Shown: positions 54,639-62,968 of the stretch, in pieces | Numbering within the stretch: the first letter of the stretch is position 1 | Layout: each line of letters starts with the position of its first letter | Origin: Pelotomaculum sp. | GTDB lineage: Bacteria > Bacillota > Desulfotomaculia > Desulfotomaculales > Pelotomaculaceae | NCBI GenBank assembly: GCA_018435055.1 | Contig: JAHDOA010000039.1 | Coordinates: forward strand, 1-64,000 | Length of the DNA: 64,000 nucleotides | Direction: 5' to 3' | Translations under genes and position numbers: made by a program | The notes under the pieces: generated by a model | Told to the model about the DNA's origin: nothing | The model's database searches: none | What the model saw: only the letters and a program-made list of their open reading frames with translations

Positions 54639-56207
54639 ATGCGGTTTGTACAAATCTATGATACAACGCTGCGCGACGGCTCACAGGCTGAAGGTATTTC
54701 TTTTTCCTGTGAAGACAAAATCAAGATAGCCCAGAACCTGGATAAAATGGGTTTTCATTATATTGAAGGCGGCTGGCCGCTTTCCAACCCCAAGGACCTT
54801 GAATTTTTTACTTCAATGCGGGGACATAATTTTAAGAACGCAAAGCTGGTGGCTTTTGGCTCGACCCGGAAAGCCGGGATAAAAGCTGAAAACGATGCCA
54901 ACATAAAGGCCATTTTGGATACCGGCGTACAGGTAGCGACTGTTTTCGGCAAGTCGTGGGATTTTCATGTGACAAAAGCCCTGCGTATTACGCTCGAAGA
55001 AAACCTGGATATGATCAGGGACACCATCGCCTACTTGAAAAGCTGCGGCCTTGAGGTAATCTATGACGCCGAACATTTCTTCGACGCCTGCAAGGCCAAT
55101 CCTGAATATGCACTGAGTACAATTAAGGCGGCAAAAGAAGGCGGCGCCTCAACCGTTGTTTTATGCGACACCAACGGCGGCAGCCTGCCTTTGGAAATAA
55201 AAGATATGGTGGAGCTTGCAGTGGAAAAGCTGGGCATCCCGGTCGGGATCCACGCCCATAATGACGCTGATGTGGCCGTGGCCAACTCGCTGATGGCAGT
55301 GCAGGCCGGCGCCGTGCAGGTGCACGGTACAGTCAACGGGTATGGTGAGAGATGCGGCAACGCCAACCTCTGCTCCGTCATTCCCAACCTCACTTTCAAG
55401 TGCGGCTTTGAGACCATCCCCCGGGAAAACATCGCGCACCTAACCGAGATGTCCCGCTTCGTCAGCGAAGTAGCCAATGTCAAACCGAATACTCACCAGC
55501 CGTATGTGGGACTCAGCGCCTTTGCTCATAAGGGCGGCGTGCATGTGAGCGCGCTGTTAAAAGACTCGCGGTCATACGAACACATAGCCCCGGAGGTGGT
55601 GGGCAACCGCCGCCGGGTGCTGGTTTCTGAGCTGTCGGGGATTTCCAACATGCTGTATAAATATAAGGAGTTAAACGTCGATGTTGATGGCCAGAACCAG
55701 GAAGGAAAGCGCATCTTAGAAGAGATCAAGGATATGGAAAACCGGGGCTTTCAGTTCGAGGGGGCGGAAGGTTCTTTTGAACTGCTGCTGAGGAAGGCTT
55801 ATGACGGGTATGTCGAGCCTTTTACCCTTGAAGCCTTGCGGCTGATCGTAGAAGTCAAGCAGGGCGGCGGCGCCTATTCCGAAGCGATCATCAAAATGAG
55901 GGTCGGCGAAGAGGTCGTGCATACCGCCGCAGAAGGCAACGGTCCGGTAAACGCGCTGGACAACGCCCTGAGAAAAGCGCTGGAAGGTTTCTTCCCGTGC
56001 ATCCGCTCAATGCGCCTTACCGACTACAAGGTCAGGGTTATTGACGAAAGCGACGGCACTGGCGCTATCGTGCGCGTGCACATCGAGACCGGCGATGGGC
56101 AAAAATCGTGGGGCACGGTGGGTGTGTCGGAAAACATCATTGAGGCCAGCTGGCAGGCGCTGGCGGACAGCCTGGCCTTCGGCCTGCTGAAAGGCGAAAT
56201 GCAATGA
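54639..56207 (+). CDS. cimA: (R)-citramalate synthase
   Basis: A LeuA-family enzyme of the TIGR00977 type, about 522 residues from ATG 54639. It has Q-I-Y-D-T-T-L-R-D-G-S-Q-A-E-G (the A-E-G ending separates it from LeuA and homocitrate synthase), Y-I-E-G-G-W-P, G-I-H-A-H-N-D and N-G-Y-G-E-R-C-G-N-A-N. It condenses pyruvate with acetyl-CoA to citramalate, supplying 2-oxobutyrate for isoleucine without threonine. The longer frame from 54591 has no better ribosome site. Last gene of the operon. Confidence 0.95.
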   Translation: MRFVQIYDTTLRDGSQAEGISFSCEDKIKIAQNLDKMGFHYIEGGWPLSNPKDLEFFTSMRGHNFKNAKLVAFGSTRKAGIKAENDANIKAILDTGVQVATVFGKSWDFHVTKALRITLEENLDMIRDTIAYLKSCGLEVIYDAEHFFDACKANPEYALSTIKAAKEGGASTVVLCDTNGGSLPLEIKDMVELAVEKLGIPVGIHAHNDADVAVANSLMAVQAGAVQVHGTVNGYGERCGNANLCSVIPNLTFKCGFETIPRENIAHLTEMSRFVSEVANVKPNTHQPYVGLSAFAHKGGVHVSALLKDSRSYEHIAPEVVGNRRRVLVSELSGISNMLYKYKELNVDVDGQNQEGKRILEEIKDMENRGFQFEGAEGSFELLLRKAYDGYVEPFTLEALRLIVEVKQGGGAYSEAIIKMRVGEEVVHTAAEGNGPVNALDNALRKALEGFFPCIRSMRLTDYKVRVIDESDGTGAIVRVHIETGDGQKSWGTVGVSENIIEASWQALADSLAFGLLKGEMQ

Positions 56208-56262
56208 TCCCTATCCTATATAATCTCAGCAAAATATAAAGATTTCCTGCAGGAAACAGCTT

Positions 56263-56296
56263 CCCGCTTCCCGAAATAGGGTATTGCGGGTTTTTT
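56263..56296 (+). terminator. Terminator of the ilv-leu operon
   Basis: CCCGC (56263-56267) pairs with GCGGG (56286-56290), with an inner CCC/GGG helix, followed by six T residues (56291-56296). Confidence 0.75.
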
Positions 56297-56347
56297 GTAA
56301 TATAATGGAGACATAATATTCCTCGTAAGTCATAGGGGGTTAAAACT

Positions 56348-57184
56348 TTGGAGCAGTTCTGGCTCCCCAGCCTCGATTATTTAAAAGCAATTTTAAGATT
56401 CAACCTGAGCAGTGTCATAGATATCCTCATCGTCGCCTATTTGATGTACAGGTTAATGCTGCTGATCCGGGGCACAAGGGCGGTCCAACTGCTCAAGGGT
56501 CTGGCTGTATTACTGGTGATTACCGCCTTTGCCAGCCTTTTTAACCTGTATACCATTAACTGGCTGCTCGGCAAATTAATGACTGCGCTGGTGGTTGCCC
56601 TGCCGATCGTATTCCAGCCTGAACTGAGGCGGGCCCTGGAAAAGCTGGGGCGCGGCAGAATTTTAAAACATCCGCCCCTTACCTTTGCTGGTGATGCCGG
56701 CCAGGCTAAGATTATTGCTGAAATTGCCAGGTCGGCTGCTGTGCTGTCCAAGAACAAGATGGGCGGTTTGATCGTTATTGAAAGGGAAACCGGCCTGGAA
56801 GAGCATATCGACACCGGTGTCAAGATTGACGGCCTGGCCACCGCCGAATTTCTAGTAAACATTTTTGTGCCGAAAACACCGCTGCACGACGGCGCGGTGA
56901 TCATCCGGGGTGACCGTGTCGCTGCGGCGGCATGTCTCCTGCCGTTAAGTGAAAATCCCCACCTGTCTACTGACCTTGGCACAAGGCACCGGGCGGGGAT
57001 CGGCATTACCGAGCATTCCGACGCGGTGGCGATAATTATTTCTGAGGAAACGGGAACAATTTCACTGGCCGTTGAGGGAGGCCTCTACAGGCATCTGGAT
57101 GAATCTGATTTGTCGAAAAGGCTGTCCCAGCTATTATCTAACCGGCCCGGCCATTCGCTGGCATCACTACTGCTCAGGAGGTAG
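56348..57184 (+). CDS. cdaA: Diadenylate cyclase CdaA
   Basis: Membrane-bound cyclic di-AMP synthase, 278 residues. Three hydrophobic segments (about 15-95) precede a DAC domain with the catalytic L-H-D-G-A-V-I-I and G-T-R-H-R-A-G-I-G motifs. TTG start with AGGGGG upstream. It heads the conserved cdaA-cdaR-glmM cluster. c-di-AMP governs potassium and cell-wall homeostasis in Firmicutes. Confidence 0.97.
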   Translation: MEQFWLPSLDYLKAILRFNLSSVIDILIVAYLMYRLMLLIRGTRAVQLLKGLAVLLVITAFASLFNLYTINWLLGKLMTALVVALPIVFQPELRRALEKLGRGRILKHPPLTFAGDAGQAKIIAEIARSAAVLSKNKMGGLIVIERETGLEEHIDTGVKIDGLATAEFLVNIFVPKTPLHDGAVIIRGDRVAAAACLLPLSENPHLSTDLGTRHRAGIGITEHSDAVAIIISEETGTISLAVEGGLYRHLDESDLSKRLSQLLSNRPGHSLASLLLRR

Positions 57185-57190
57185 ACACAT

Positions 57191-58147
57191 TTGGCCCGTT
57201 TTAACTGGCGCAACAATTCTTTGATGCTCCTTTCCCTGCTGCTGGCCTTTGCCCTGTGGCTTTATGTCAGCAACGAGCAGGACCCTCTGCGGGAAAAAGT
57301 TTTAACCATAGAACTGGAAAAAACCGTTCTTGAACCGGATTATATCATTTTAGGAGGTATGCCGCAGAATGTCACGGTGAAGATCCAGGGGAACCGCAGC
57401 CAGCTGACAAATCTGGCGCCTGCTGATTTCAAGGCTGTATTAAATATACCGGCGGGAAAAACCGGTGATCTGGCCGTGCCCGTGCAGGTAAGCACAACAA
57501 CTGGACTGCGCGTAAACCAGGTTACGCCGGATATAGTCAACCTGTCCATAGATCGTATTACTGAGAAAGAGGTTACAGTCGCGATAAGCCTGAGGGGAGC
57601 GCCGGGCGAGGGTTTCACTGCCCTGGCCCCGTTTTACCAGCCAAATTTAGTGGTGGCCAGGGGTCCCTCCAGGGTCATTGACGGCGTCAAACAGGCTACC
57701 GCCCTGATAGACATACAGGGAGCTACGGCAGACGTGGAGCAAAATCTCCAGATCGGTGTGGGGGACTCGAGGGTATCGCTGTACCCGGACACAGTCAAGG
57801 TGGTCGTGCCGGTTATAGAAATGGCAACAGTAAAAACTGTGCCGGTGACGATCCAGGTGTCCGGCAGTCCGGCCGTAGGTTATCAAGTAAACGGTACTGC
57901 TGTCGAACCGGTTTCAGTGCAGCTTTCGGGGCAGCCGGAGGCTCTAAGTACAATAAACAGCATCCAAACAGAGCATGTTGATATCACCGGCGCCAACAAA
58001 AGCCTGACCAGGGAAGTGGCTCTAACAGTTCCGCAGGGGTTAAATGTAGAACCGGGAAAGGTCAAGGTGAAGGTTGAAATAGTAAAGAAAGAAACACCGC
58101 CCGACATACCACCGGATGACAACGAGGACACCGGGCAAGAAAATTAG
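57191..58147 (+). CDS. cdaR: CdaA regulatory protein CdaR (YbbR domains)
   Basis: A 318-residue protein with one N-terminal membrane segment (about 10-27, L-M-L-L-S-L-L-L-A-F-A-L-W-L-Y-V) ending in the typical L-W-L-Y-V-S-N-E, then three to four YbbR beta repeats outside the membrane. It binds and modulates CdaA. The hydrophilic, acidic C terminus (P-P-D-D-N-E-D) is unremarkable. TTG start, 6 nt after cdaA. Confidence 0.93.
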   Translation: MARFNWRNNSLMLLSLLLAFALWLYVSNEQDPLREKVLTIELEKTVLEPDYIILGGMPQNVTVKIQGNRSQLTNLAPADFKAVLNIPAGKTGDLAVPVQVSTTTGLRVNQVTPDIVNLSIDRITEKEVTVAISLRGAPGEGFTALAPFYQPNLVVARGPSRVIDGVKQATALIDIQGATADVEQNLQIGVGDSRVSLYPDTVKVVVPVIEMATVKTVPVTIQVSGSPAVGYQVNGTAVEPVSVQLSGQPEALSTINSIQTEHVDITGANKSLTREVALTVPQGLNVEPGKVKVKVEIVKKETPPDIPPDDNEDTGQEN

Positions 58148-58262
58148 ATTTTGGTTTAATTACCGGAATCCCGCTGGATACATATTATAAAGGGTAATTG
58201 ACAGCGGAAATGTGCAAAGATATAATGAGTTGTATTTTTTTGTTGCAAGGGGGCGTTTTTTG

Positions 58263-59600
58263 ATGGGGGCATTGTTTGGCACTGATGGGGTCAGAGGTGT
58301 GGCAAACGACGATTTATCACCGGATATAGCATTTAGACTCGGACGGGCCGGGGCTCATATATTAACTAACTGCTCTTCTCCCAGGCGGATCGTGATCGGC
58401 AGGGATACCAGGATTTCCGGCGATATGCTTGAGGCTGCCATGATGGCCGGTATATGTTCCGCCGGAGTCGACGTTTTGAAGGTCGGGGTATTGCCCACTC
58501 CCGCCATTGCCTACTTAACGAAAGAGTTGCAGGCAGCCGCCGGGGCGGTAATCTCCGCCTCCCACAACCCTGTGGAAGACAATGGAATCAAGTTCTTCGG
58601 CGCCAGTGGCTACAAGCTTTCCGATGAGATCGAGGCGGAGATCGAGTCCCTGGCTATTGATAATTGCGCCGGTGTAATGAGTCCAGTCGGTAGCGGGGTC
58701 GGGCGGGTTTACGAGATGCGTGACGCAGTGGACCGCTATGTCAAGTTTGCCTGCGGCACTATTAACACTGACCTGAAAGGCCTGAAAATTGTGGTTGACT
58801 GCGCCAACGGCGCGGCCTGCCAGGTGGCCCCGCGCATCTACGGTGAGCTTGGCGCTGACGTAACGGCAATTTTCAATACGCCGGACGGAGTTAACATCAA
58901 TAGCGGGTGCGGCTCTACCCACCCGGAAACCTTGATGGAGGCCGTAGTTTCTTCAGGCGCGGACCTGGGCCTGGCCCATGACGGCGACGCCGATCGCGTA
59001 ATTGCCGTTGACGCCAGGGGCAGGTTGGTCGACGGGGACCAGATCATGCTTATCTGCGCGCGTAGTTTAAAGAAGAAAGGCTGTTTAGCGAAAAATGCGG
59101 CTGTCGTAACTGTAATGAGCAACATGGGATTTCACCTGGCCATGCGCGAGAGCGGCATCCGGGTATTGGAAACTAAAGTAGGCGACCGCTATGTGCTGGA
59201 GGAGCTACTGCGTTCAGGGGCCAGGTTCGGCGGTGAACAGTCCGGGCATATCCTGTTTTTAGACCACAGCACGACCGGAGACGGCATTTTGACCGCGCTG
59301 CAGCTCCTCGCCGTGATGAAGGAGGAAGGTCAGCCGCTCGACAAGCTGGCGGCTCAGATGGAGCGCCTGCCGCAGCTGCTGGTGAATGTGCAGGTAAATG
59401 ATAAGGACCTGGTGATGGGCAGCCCTGTTCTGGCCGGGGCAATTAAGGAAGAAGAGCAGAAGATGGGCGGCAGCGGCCGTATCCTGGTCCGCCCGTCAGG
59501 CACGGAGCCCCTGGTGCGGGTAATGGCTGAGGGCCGGGACATGGAGCAATTGAAGGAGATTGTTGGCAGGCTGTCGGATGTAATATCAGAGTTAGAGTAG
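58263..59600 (+). CDS. glmM: Phosphoglucosamine mutase
   Basis: A 445-residue enzyme converting glucosamine-6-P to glucosamine-1-P for peptidoglycan. F-G-T-D-G-V-R-G at the N terminus, the phosphoserine loop S-A-S-H-N-P, the metal loop D-G-D-A-D-R, and R-P-S-G-T-E-P near the C terminus are present. ATG 58263 is chosen (AAGGGGG upstream); the frame extends to 58212 without such a site. GlmM binds CdaA in Bacillus, matching the cluster. Confidence 0.97.
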   Translation: MGALFGTDGVRGVANDDLSPDIAFRLGRAGAHILTNCSSPRRIVIGRDTRISGDMLEAAMMAGICSAGVDVLKVGVLPTPAIAYLTKELQAAAGAVISASHNPVEDNGIKFFGASGYKLSDEIEAEIESLAIDNCAGVMSPVGSGVGRVYEMRDAVDRYVKFACGTINTDLKGLKIVVDCANGAACQVAPRIYGELGADVTAIFNTPDGVNINSGCGSTHPETLMEAVVSSGADLGLAHDGDADRVIAVDARGRLVDGDQIMLICARSLKKKGCLAKNAAVVTVMSNMGFHLAMRESGIRVLETKVGDRYVLEELLRSGARFGGEQSGHILFLDHSTTGDGILTALQLLAVMKEEGQPLDKLAAQMERLPQLLVNVQVNDKDLVMGSPVLAGAIKEEEQKMGGSGRILVRPSGTEPLVRVMAEGRDMEQLKEIVGRLSDVISELE

Positions 59601-59614
59601 ATAAGACTTCTATT

Positions 59615-59646
59615 GCCGTGGCTTTATAGCGCCCGGCTTTTTTATT
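59615..59646 (+). terminator. Probable terminator after glmM
   Basis: GCCG (59615-59618) pairs with CGGC (59634-59637), with imperfect inner pairing, then TTTTTTATTT. Imperfect but well placed. Confidence 0.5.
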
Positions 59647-59716
59647 TCTTATAATTACTTAATGGCCAGGCTGAGTAAAAGTCAATTATAACAAAATTGA
59701 AGAGGGGGGGAATAAA

Positions 59717-61669
59717 ATGTCTAAAAGAATTAAATATCGTATGCTCGTAAGTTTTTTGATAGTCTTTGTTTTAGTCTTATCCGCAACCGTTGCTTCTGCA
59801 AAAAACGCTCAAGATAATAACTTGGAAGCCTTTTTTGACAATACAGTGAATTCCAAGCTGGAGAAATATCATATTCCCAATGCAACAGTAGCGGTAGTGA
59901 AGGATGGTGAAATTGTATATAAGAAAGGATTCGGCCTGGCGGATATTGAGAATAATATCCCGGTTGATGCTGACACTACCCTTTTTCGTATTGGTTCTAC
60001 TTCAAAATTAATTACCTGGACCGCAGTAATGCAGCTTGTTGAAGCGGGCAAGCTGGACCTGAACACAGATATTAATACATATTTGGATTTTGAAATACCG
60101 CCACAGCTTGAAAAACCCCTCCGGAATACTACAGCAAAACCGATAACCATGACCGATTTGATGACCCACACTCCTGGCTTTGAAGATTATCCCGGCATGC
60201 TTTTCAGGCTTTCGAAAGATGAACTTTTGCCTCTGAATGATTATATAAAGAACTACCTGCCGGCCAGGATATTTCCCGCTGGTGAAGTTGCGGCCTATTC
60301 AAATTATGGTACTGCTCTGGCCGGTTATATTGTAGAAAGAGTATCTGGTCTGCCTTTTTCAGAATATGTTGAGAAAAATATTTTCACGCCTTTGAATATG
60401 AATAAAAGTACCTACCGGCAACCGCCGGCATTAGACTCGCCTGTCCGTATTGCCAAACCCTACAGGTTTGTTAACGGGTCATATACGGAAGCAAGTTTCG
60501 AATACATTATGCTCGAACCAGCCGGCAGTATGAGCAGTACCGCCTCGGATATGGCCAATTTCATGCTGGCCCATTTATCTGGTGGCGCTTATAACGGTGG
60601 ACGGATCCTTAAGGAAGAAACATTAAAAGAAATGCATAAACAGCACTTTACCTATGACTCAACTTTGGGAGGCATGACGCTTGGTTTCATGCATGGGGTC
60701 TTTAATGACAAAAATGTGCTTTTTCATGGCGGCAGTACTATGCTTTATAACACAGGTCTTTACCTGGCGCCGGAAGTGAATACAGGGATTTTTATTTCCT
60801 GCAGTGGTGGTAATCATCTTCTTCATTCCGAGGTTTTTCAAGAGTTTATGGATTTTTACTATCCAATTAAAGCGCAAATAAAGGGAGCGCCTGGCGAAGG
60901 CAACAAGGGAAGGGCTAAAGAGTTTACAGGTGAATACCAGATGAATCGGAGAAGTGTTACTACTGATGATAAAATTGCCGGCATATTGGCCGGGGGTATT
61001 ATTAATGTTGATGTGGATGAAGACGGATATCTTCTGGTAACTAATGGCGGAGAAACAAATAAATTTATTGAAATTGAGCCTGGTGTGTACCAGAATCTTA
61101 GAGAAGGAAGGACCCAGGATGCCTTTGGCCCGTTTCATAAAATTATTTTTAAAACAGATCCTTTTGGTAGAATAATGTTGACCACCGATGGCCCTATGAC
61201 ATATTCGAAAGCGCCATTTTATTCAACTATGAGTTTTACGGCATTAGCTGCAATAATTATAATATTGATCGTAATAGGTTCGCTTATCTACTGGATAATC
61301 AGTATGATAGCAAGTTGGTTTAAAAGGGGAAAAAATAAAAGTTCCGGGTTGGCGGCCATTGCTTCCTGGATTGGCATTTGCGCCAGTATCACTATCCTGA
61401 TTTTAATCGCCAACCTGTTTTCTTCTCCTGTTGACCCTGTATACCAGTTACCCCCGGATGCATACATGCCGGTAAAAGGAAATCCATTGCTTGATTTCAT
61501 ACCAATTCTTATGTGGATATTTAGTTGTTTACTGGTAGCTTCAACGTTCGTTGCCTGGTGGAAGGGATTTTGGGGGCGGGTTGCCCGTGCTCATTATAGT
61601 ATATTTACCCTGGCAGTTCTGGGATTGATGTGGATGCTTAATTACTGGAATATATTTAGTTTTGCATAA
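59717..61669 (+). CDS. Membrane-anchored serine hydrolase (beta-lactamase/PBP4*-like)
   Basis: A 650-residue protein. A signal peptide (residues 1-28, cut probably after V-A-S-A) precedes a class C beta-lactamase-type domain with S-T-S-K (Ser94, Lys97) and Y-S-N-Y (about 192-195). A C-terminal part holds about four hydrophobic segments (about 505-535, 555-580, 595-615, 625-645). Related proteins act as peptidases or esterases, often near peptide-export genes. The substrate is unknown. AGAGGGGGGG precedes the ATG. Likely cotranscribed with the next gene. Confidence 0.85.
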   Translation: MSKRIKYRMLVSFLIVFVLVLSATVASAKNAQDNNLEAFFDNTVNSKLEKYHIPNATVAVVKDGEIVYKKGFGLADIENNIPVDADTTLFRIGSTSKLITWTAVMQLVEAGKLDLNTDINTYLDFEIPPQLEKPLRNTTAKPITMTDLMTHTPGFEDYPGMLFRLSKDELLPLNDYIKNYLPARIFPAGEVAAYSNYGTALAGYIVERVSGLPFSEYVEKNIFTPLNMNKSTYRQPPALDSPVRIAKPYRFVNGSYTEASFEYIMLEPAGSMSSTASDMANFMLAHLSGGAYNGGRILKEETLKEMHKQHFTYDSTLGGMTLGFMHGVFNDKNVLFHGGSTMLYNTGLYLAPEVNTGIFISCSGGNHLLHSEVFQEFMDFYYPIKAQIKGAPGEGNKGRAKEFTGEYQMNRRSVTTDDKIAGILAGGIINVDVDEDGYLLVTNGGETNKFIEIEPGVYQNLREGRTQDAFGPFHKIIFKTDPFGRIMLTTDGPMTYSKAPFYSTMSFTALAAIIIILIVIGSLIYWIISMIASWFKRGKNKSSGLAAIASWIGICASITILILIANLFSSPVDPVYQLPPDAYMPVKGNPLLDFIPILMWIFSCLLVASTFVAWWKGFWGRVARAHYSIFTLAVLGLMWMLNYWNIFSFA

Positions 61670-61689
61670 ACAGATGGGAGGGAATAAAT

Positions 61690-62619
61690 CTGAAACGGTT
61701 AGCGAAAAAAACCTTTATGAATCCAGTAAAAACAAGTACAAAGAGTATAGTCACAAGTATATTAACGATATTGTGTGCGGCTGCTTTTACAATTGCTATT
61801 CATGCAATTATGCCTGCATCCGTGGATGTGGGAAAATTGGATAGTGTTTTAGTAACGCTTTTTGGCTTTCCCATCGTAGCAGCAAGTTATTTTTTGCTAT
61901 TATATACTCAATGTACAGTTGCTGTCAGATACATCTGCAGCCGAACTAGAGTCTCAAATTTGCAAACGGGTATTCGTTTCGGCCTTTCTTTTGCGTTAAT
62001 TTATCTGTTTGGAATGCAAGAGGTTATTGTTGAATCATCTCCTTTTGCTACATATGGATTTGAGTATATAAAATATCAATTTTTTATGGGGATAGGAGAT
62101 GCAATCCCTGTATTTATACTTTGTATAGTTATTGCGTTGTTTACAATAAAAAGTAATGCAAAAGAGATAATAGTGCACAATATCAAAATGCTAGAAAGAT
62201 TATGTGCGATTAGTATTATCACAATAAGTTTTCTGATTGAGCGGACAGTAGGCTATGAAACAGGTTTCATTCATAGCAATTGCGATACATATACCGTCCC
62301 GTGTTATATTTGGACAGTTTTATTTGGTATGATATTAGGGTATATTTATACAATACTATATCCTGTATTATTTAGTGAACGGAAATGGATTCATGTGCCG
62401 ATTAGATTTATATTAATTATTGGAGTAAACTGGATTATATTTAATAGTTTTATTGGATTAATAATGAAAGGTGCTATGTCAAATGTGCTCTTAAGAAGCG
62501 GGTTGGATGTTATTGCATTGTTTATTGCTTCATGTATTATAGGGAGATTTATTATAAGGGATAGGGTTAATAAGTGCTTGACAGACAGCCTGAAATTTGA
62601 TAATATTTCGCTTAATTAG
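61690..62619 (+). CDS. Polytopic membrane protein, unknown
   Basis: About 300-310 residues with some seven or eight hydrophobic segments and little else; no family recognised. The first ATG is at 61717, but it lacks a ribosome site. A CTG at 61690 in the same frame lies about 7 nt after GGGAGGG and gives a basic start (K-R-L-A-K-K-T-F). I list that as the likelier start, unproven. Base composition is more AT-rich than in the biosynthetic operons. It follows the serine hydrolase by 20 nt, suggesting a shared job in the envelope. Confidence 0.6.
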   Translation: MKRLAKKTFMNPVKTSTKSIVTSILTILCAAAFTIAIHAIMPASVDVGKLDSVLVTLFGFPIVAASYFLLLYTQCTVAVRYICSRTRVSNLQTGIRFGLSFALIYLFGMQEVIVESSPFATYGFEYIKYQFFMGIGDAIPVFILCIVIALFTIKSNAKEIIVHNIKMLERLCAISIITISFLIERTVGYETGFIHSNCDTYTVPCYIWTVLFGMILGYIYTILYPVLFSERKWIHVPIRFILIIGVNWIIFNSFIGLIMKGAMSNVLLRSGLDVIALFIASCIIGRFIIRDRVNKCLTDSLKFDNISLN

Positions 62620-62649
62620 TTATACGTAATGTAATATTATTTAAATGCA

Positions 62650-62949
62650 ATGACAGGGAAAATACCTTGCGTTTTATGTCGCTTCAGAGAGCTGTTGGAT
62701 GCTGAAAAACAGCGCGCAGAGCAAGTTGTGGACTCCCCCTTGAGCAGTCAGCTGAAAGCTAAAGACGCTGTCATGGCAGCTTAAAGCAAGTAGGCGCCAC
62801 CGGGTTTCTCGCCGTTACAACGAGAGGGCGTTCGTTATTTTGACTGATGCCTTTTGAGGGGGTATGTTTACATACCAAAATGAGTGGTACCGCGGGAGTT
62901 TAGCGCTTTCGTCTCTAGCATAAATGCTATGTGACGGAGGCGTTTTTTA
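62650..62949 (+). promoter_or_regulatory. T-box riboswitch, specifier unclear (TGG or GTG)
   Basis: Stem I begins G-A-C-A-G-G-G-A-A-A-A-T-A and carries AGAGAGCTGTT with a G-G-A-T-G-C-T-G-A-A-A-A loop. CTTGC pairs with GCAAG, leaving TTGTGGAC before TCCC. TGG (Trp) is placed best by analogy with other T-boxes, but GTG (Val) is also possible. The antiterminator is AGTGGTACCGCGG; its TGGT expects a discriminator A, which argues against tRNA-Trp (usually G). A terminator with stem TAGCAT/ATGCTA inside CGTC/GACG ends in TTTTTT near 62943-62948. A weak promoter (TTGATA, 18 bp, TATACG) precedes it at 62597-62626. Confidence 0.88.
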
Positions 62950-62968
62950 AATTGAGGAGGGATTTTAT

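Noticed and set aside
59601-59716. glmS ribozyme or glmS gene after glmM
   Set aside because: No ribozyme core or glmS frame is present; a serine hydrolase gene follows.
62650-62949. Firm assignment of the second T-box to tryptophan
   Set aside because: TGG fits the specifier position, but the TGGT antiterminator expects a tRNA with discriminator A, unlike usual tRNA-Trp. Left open.
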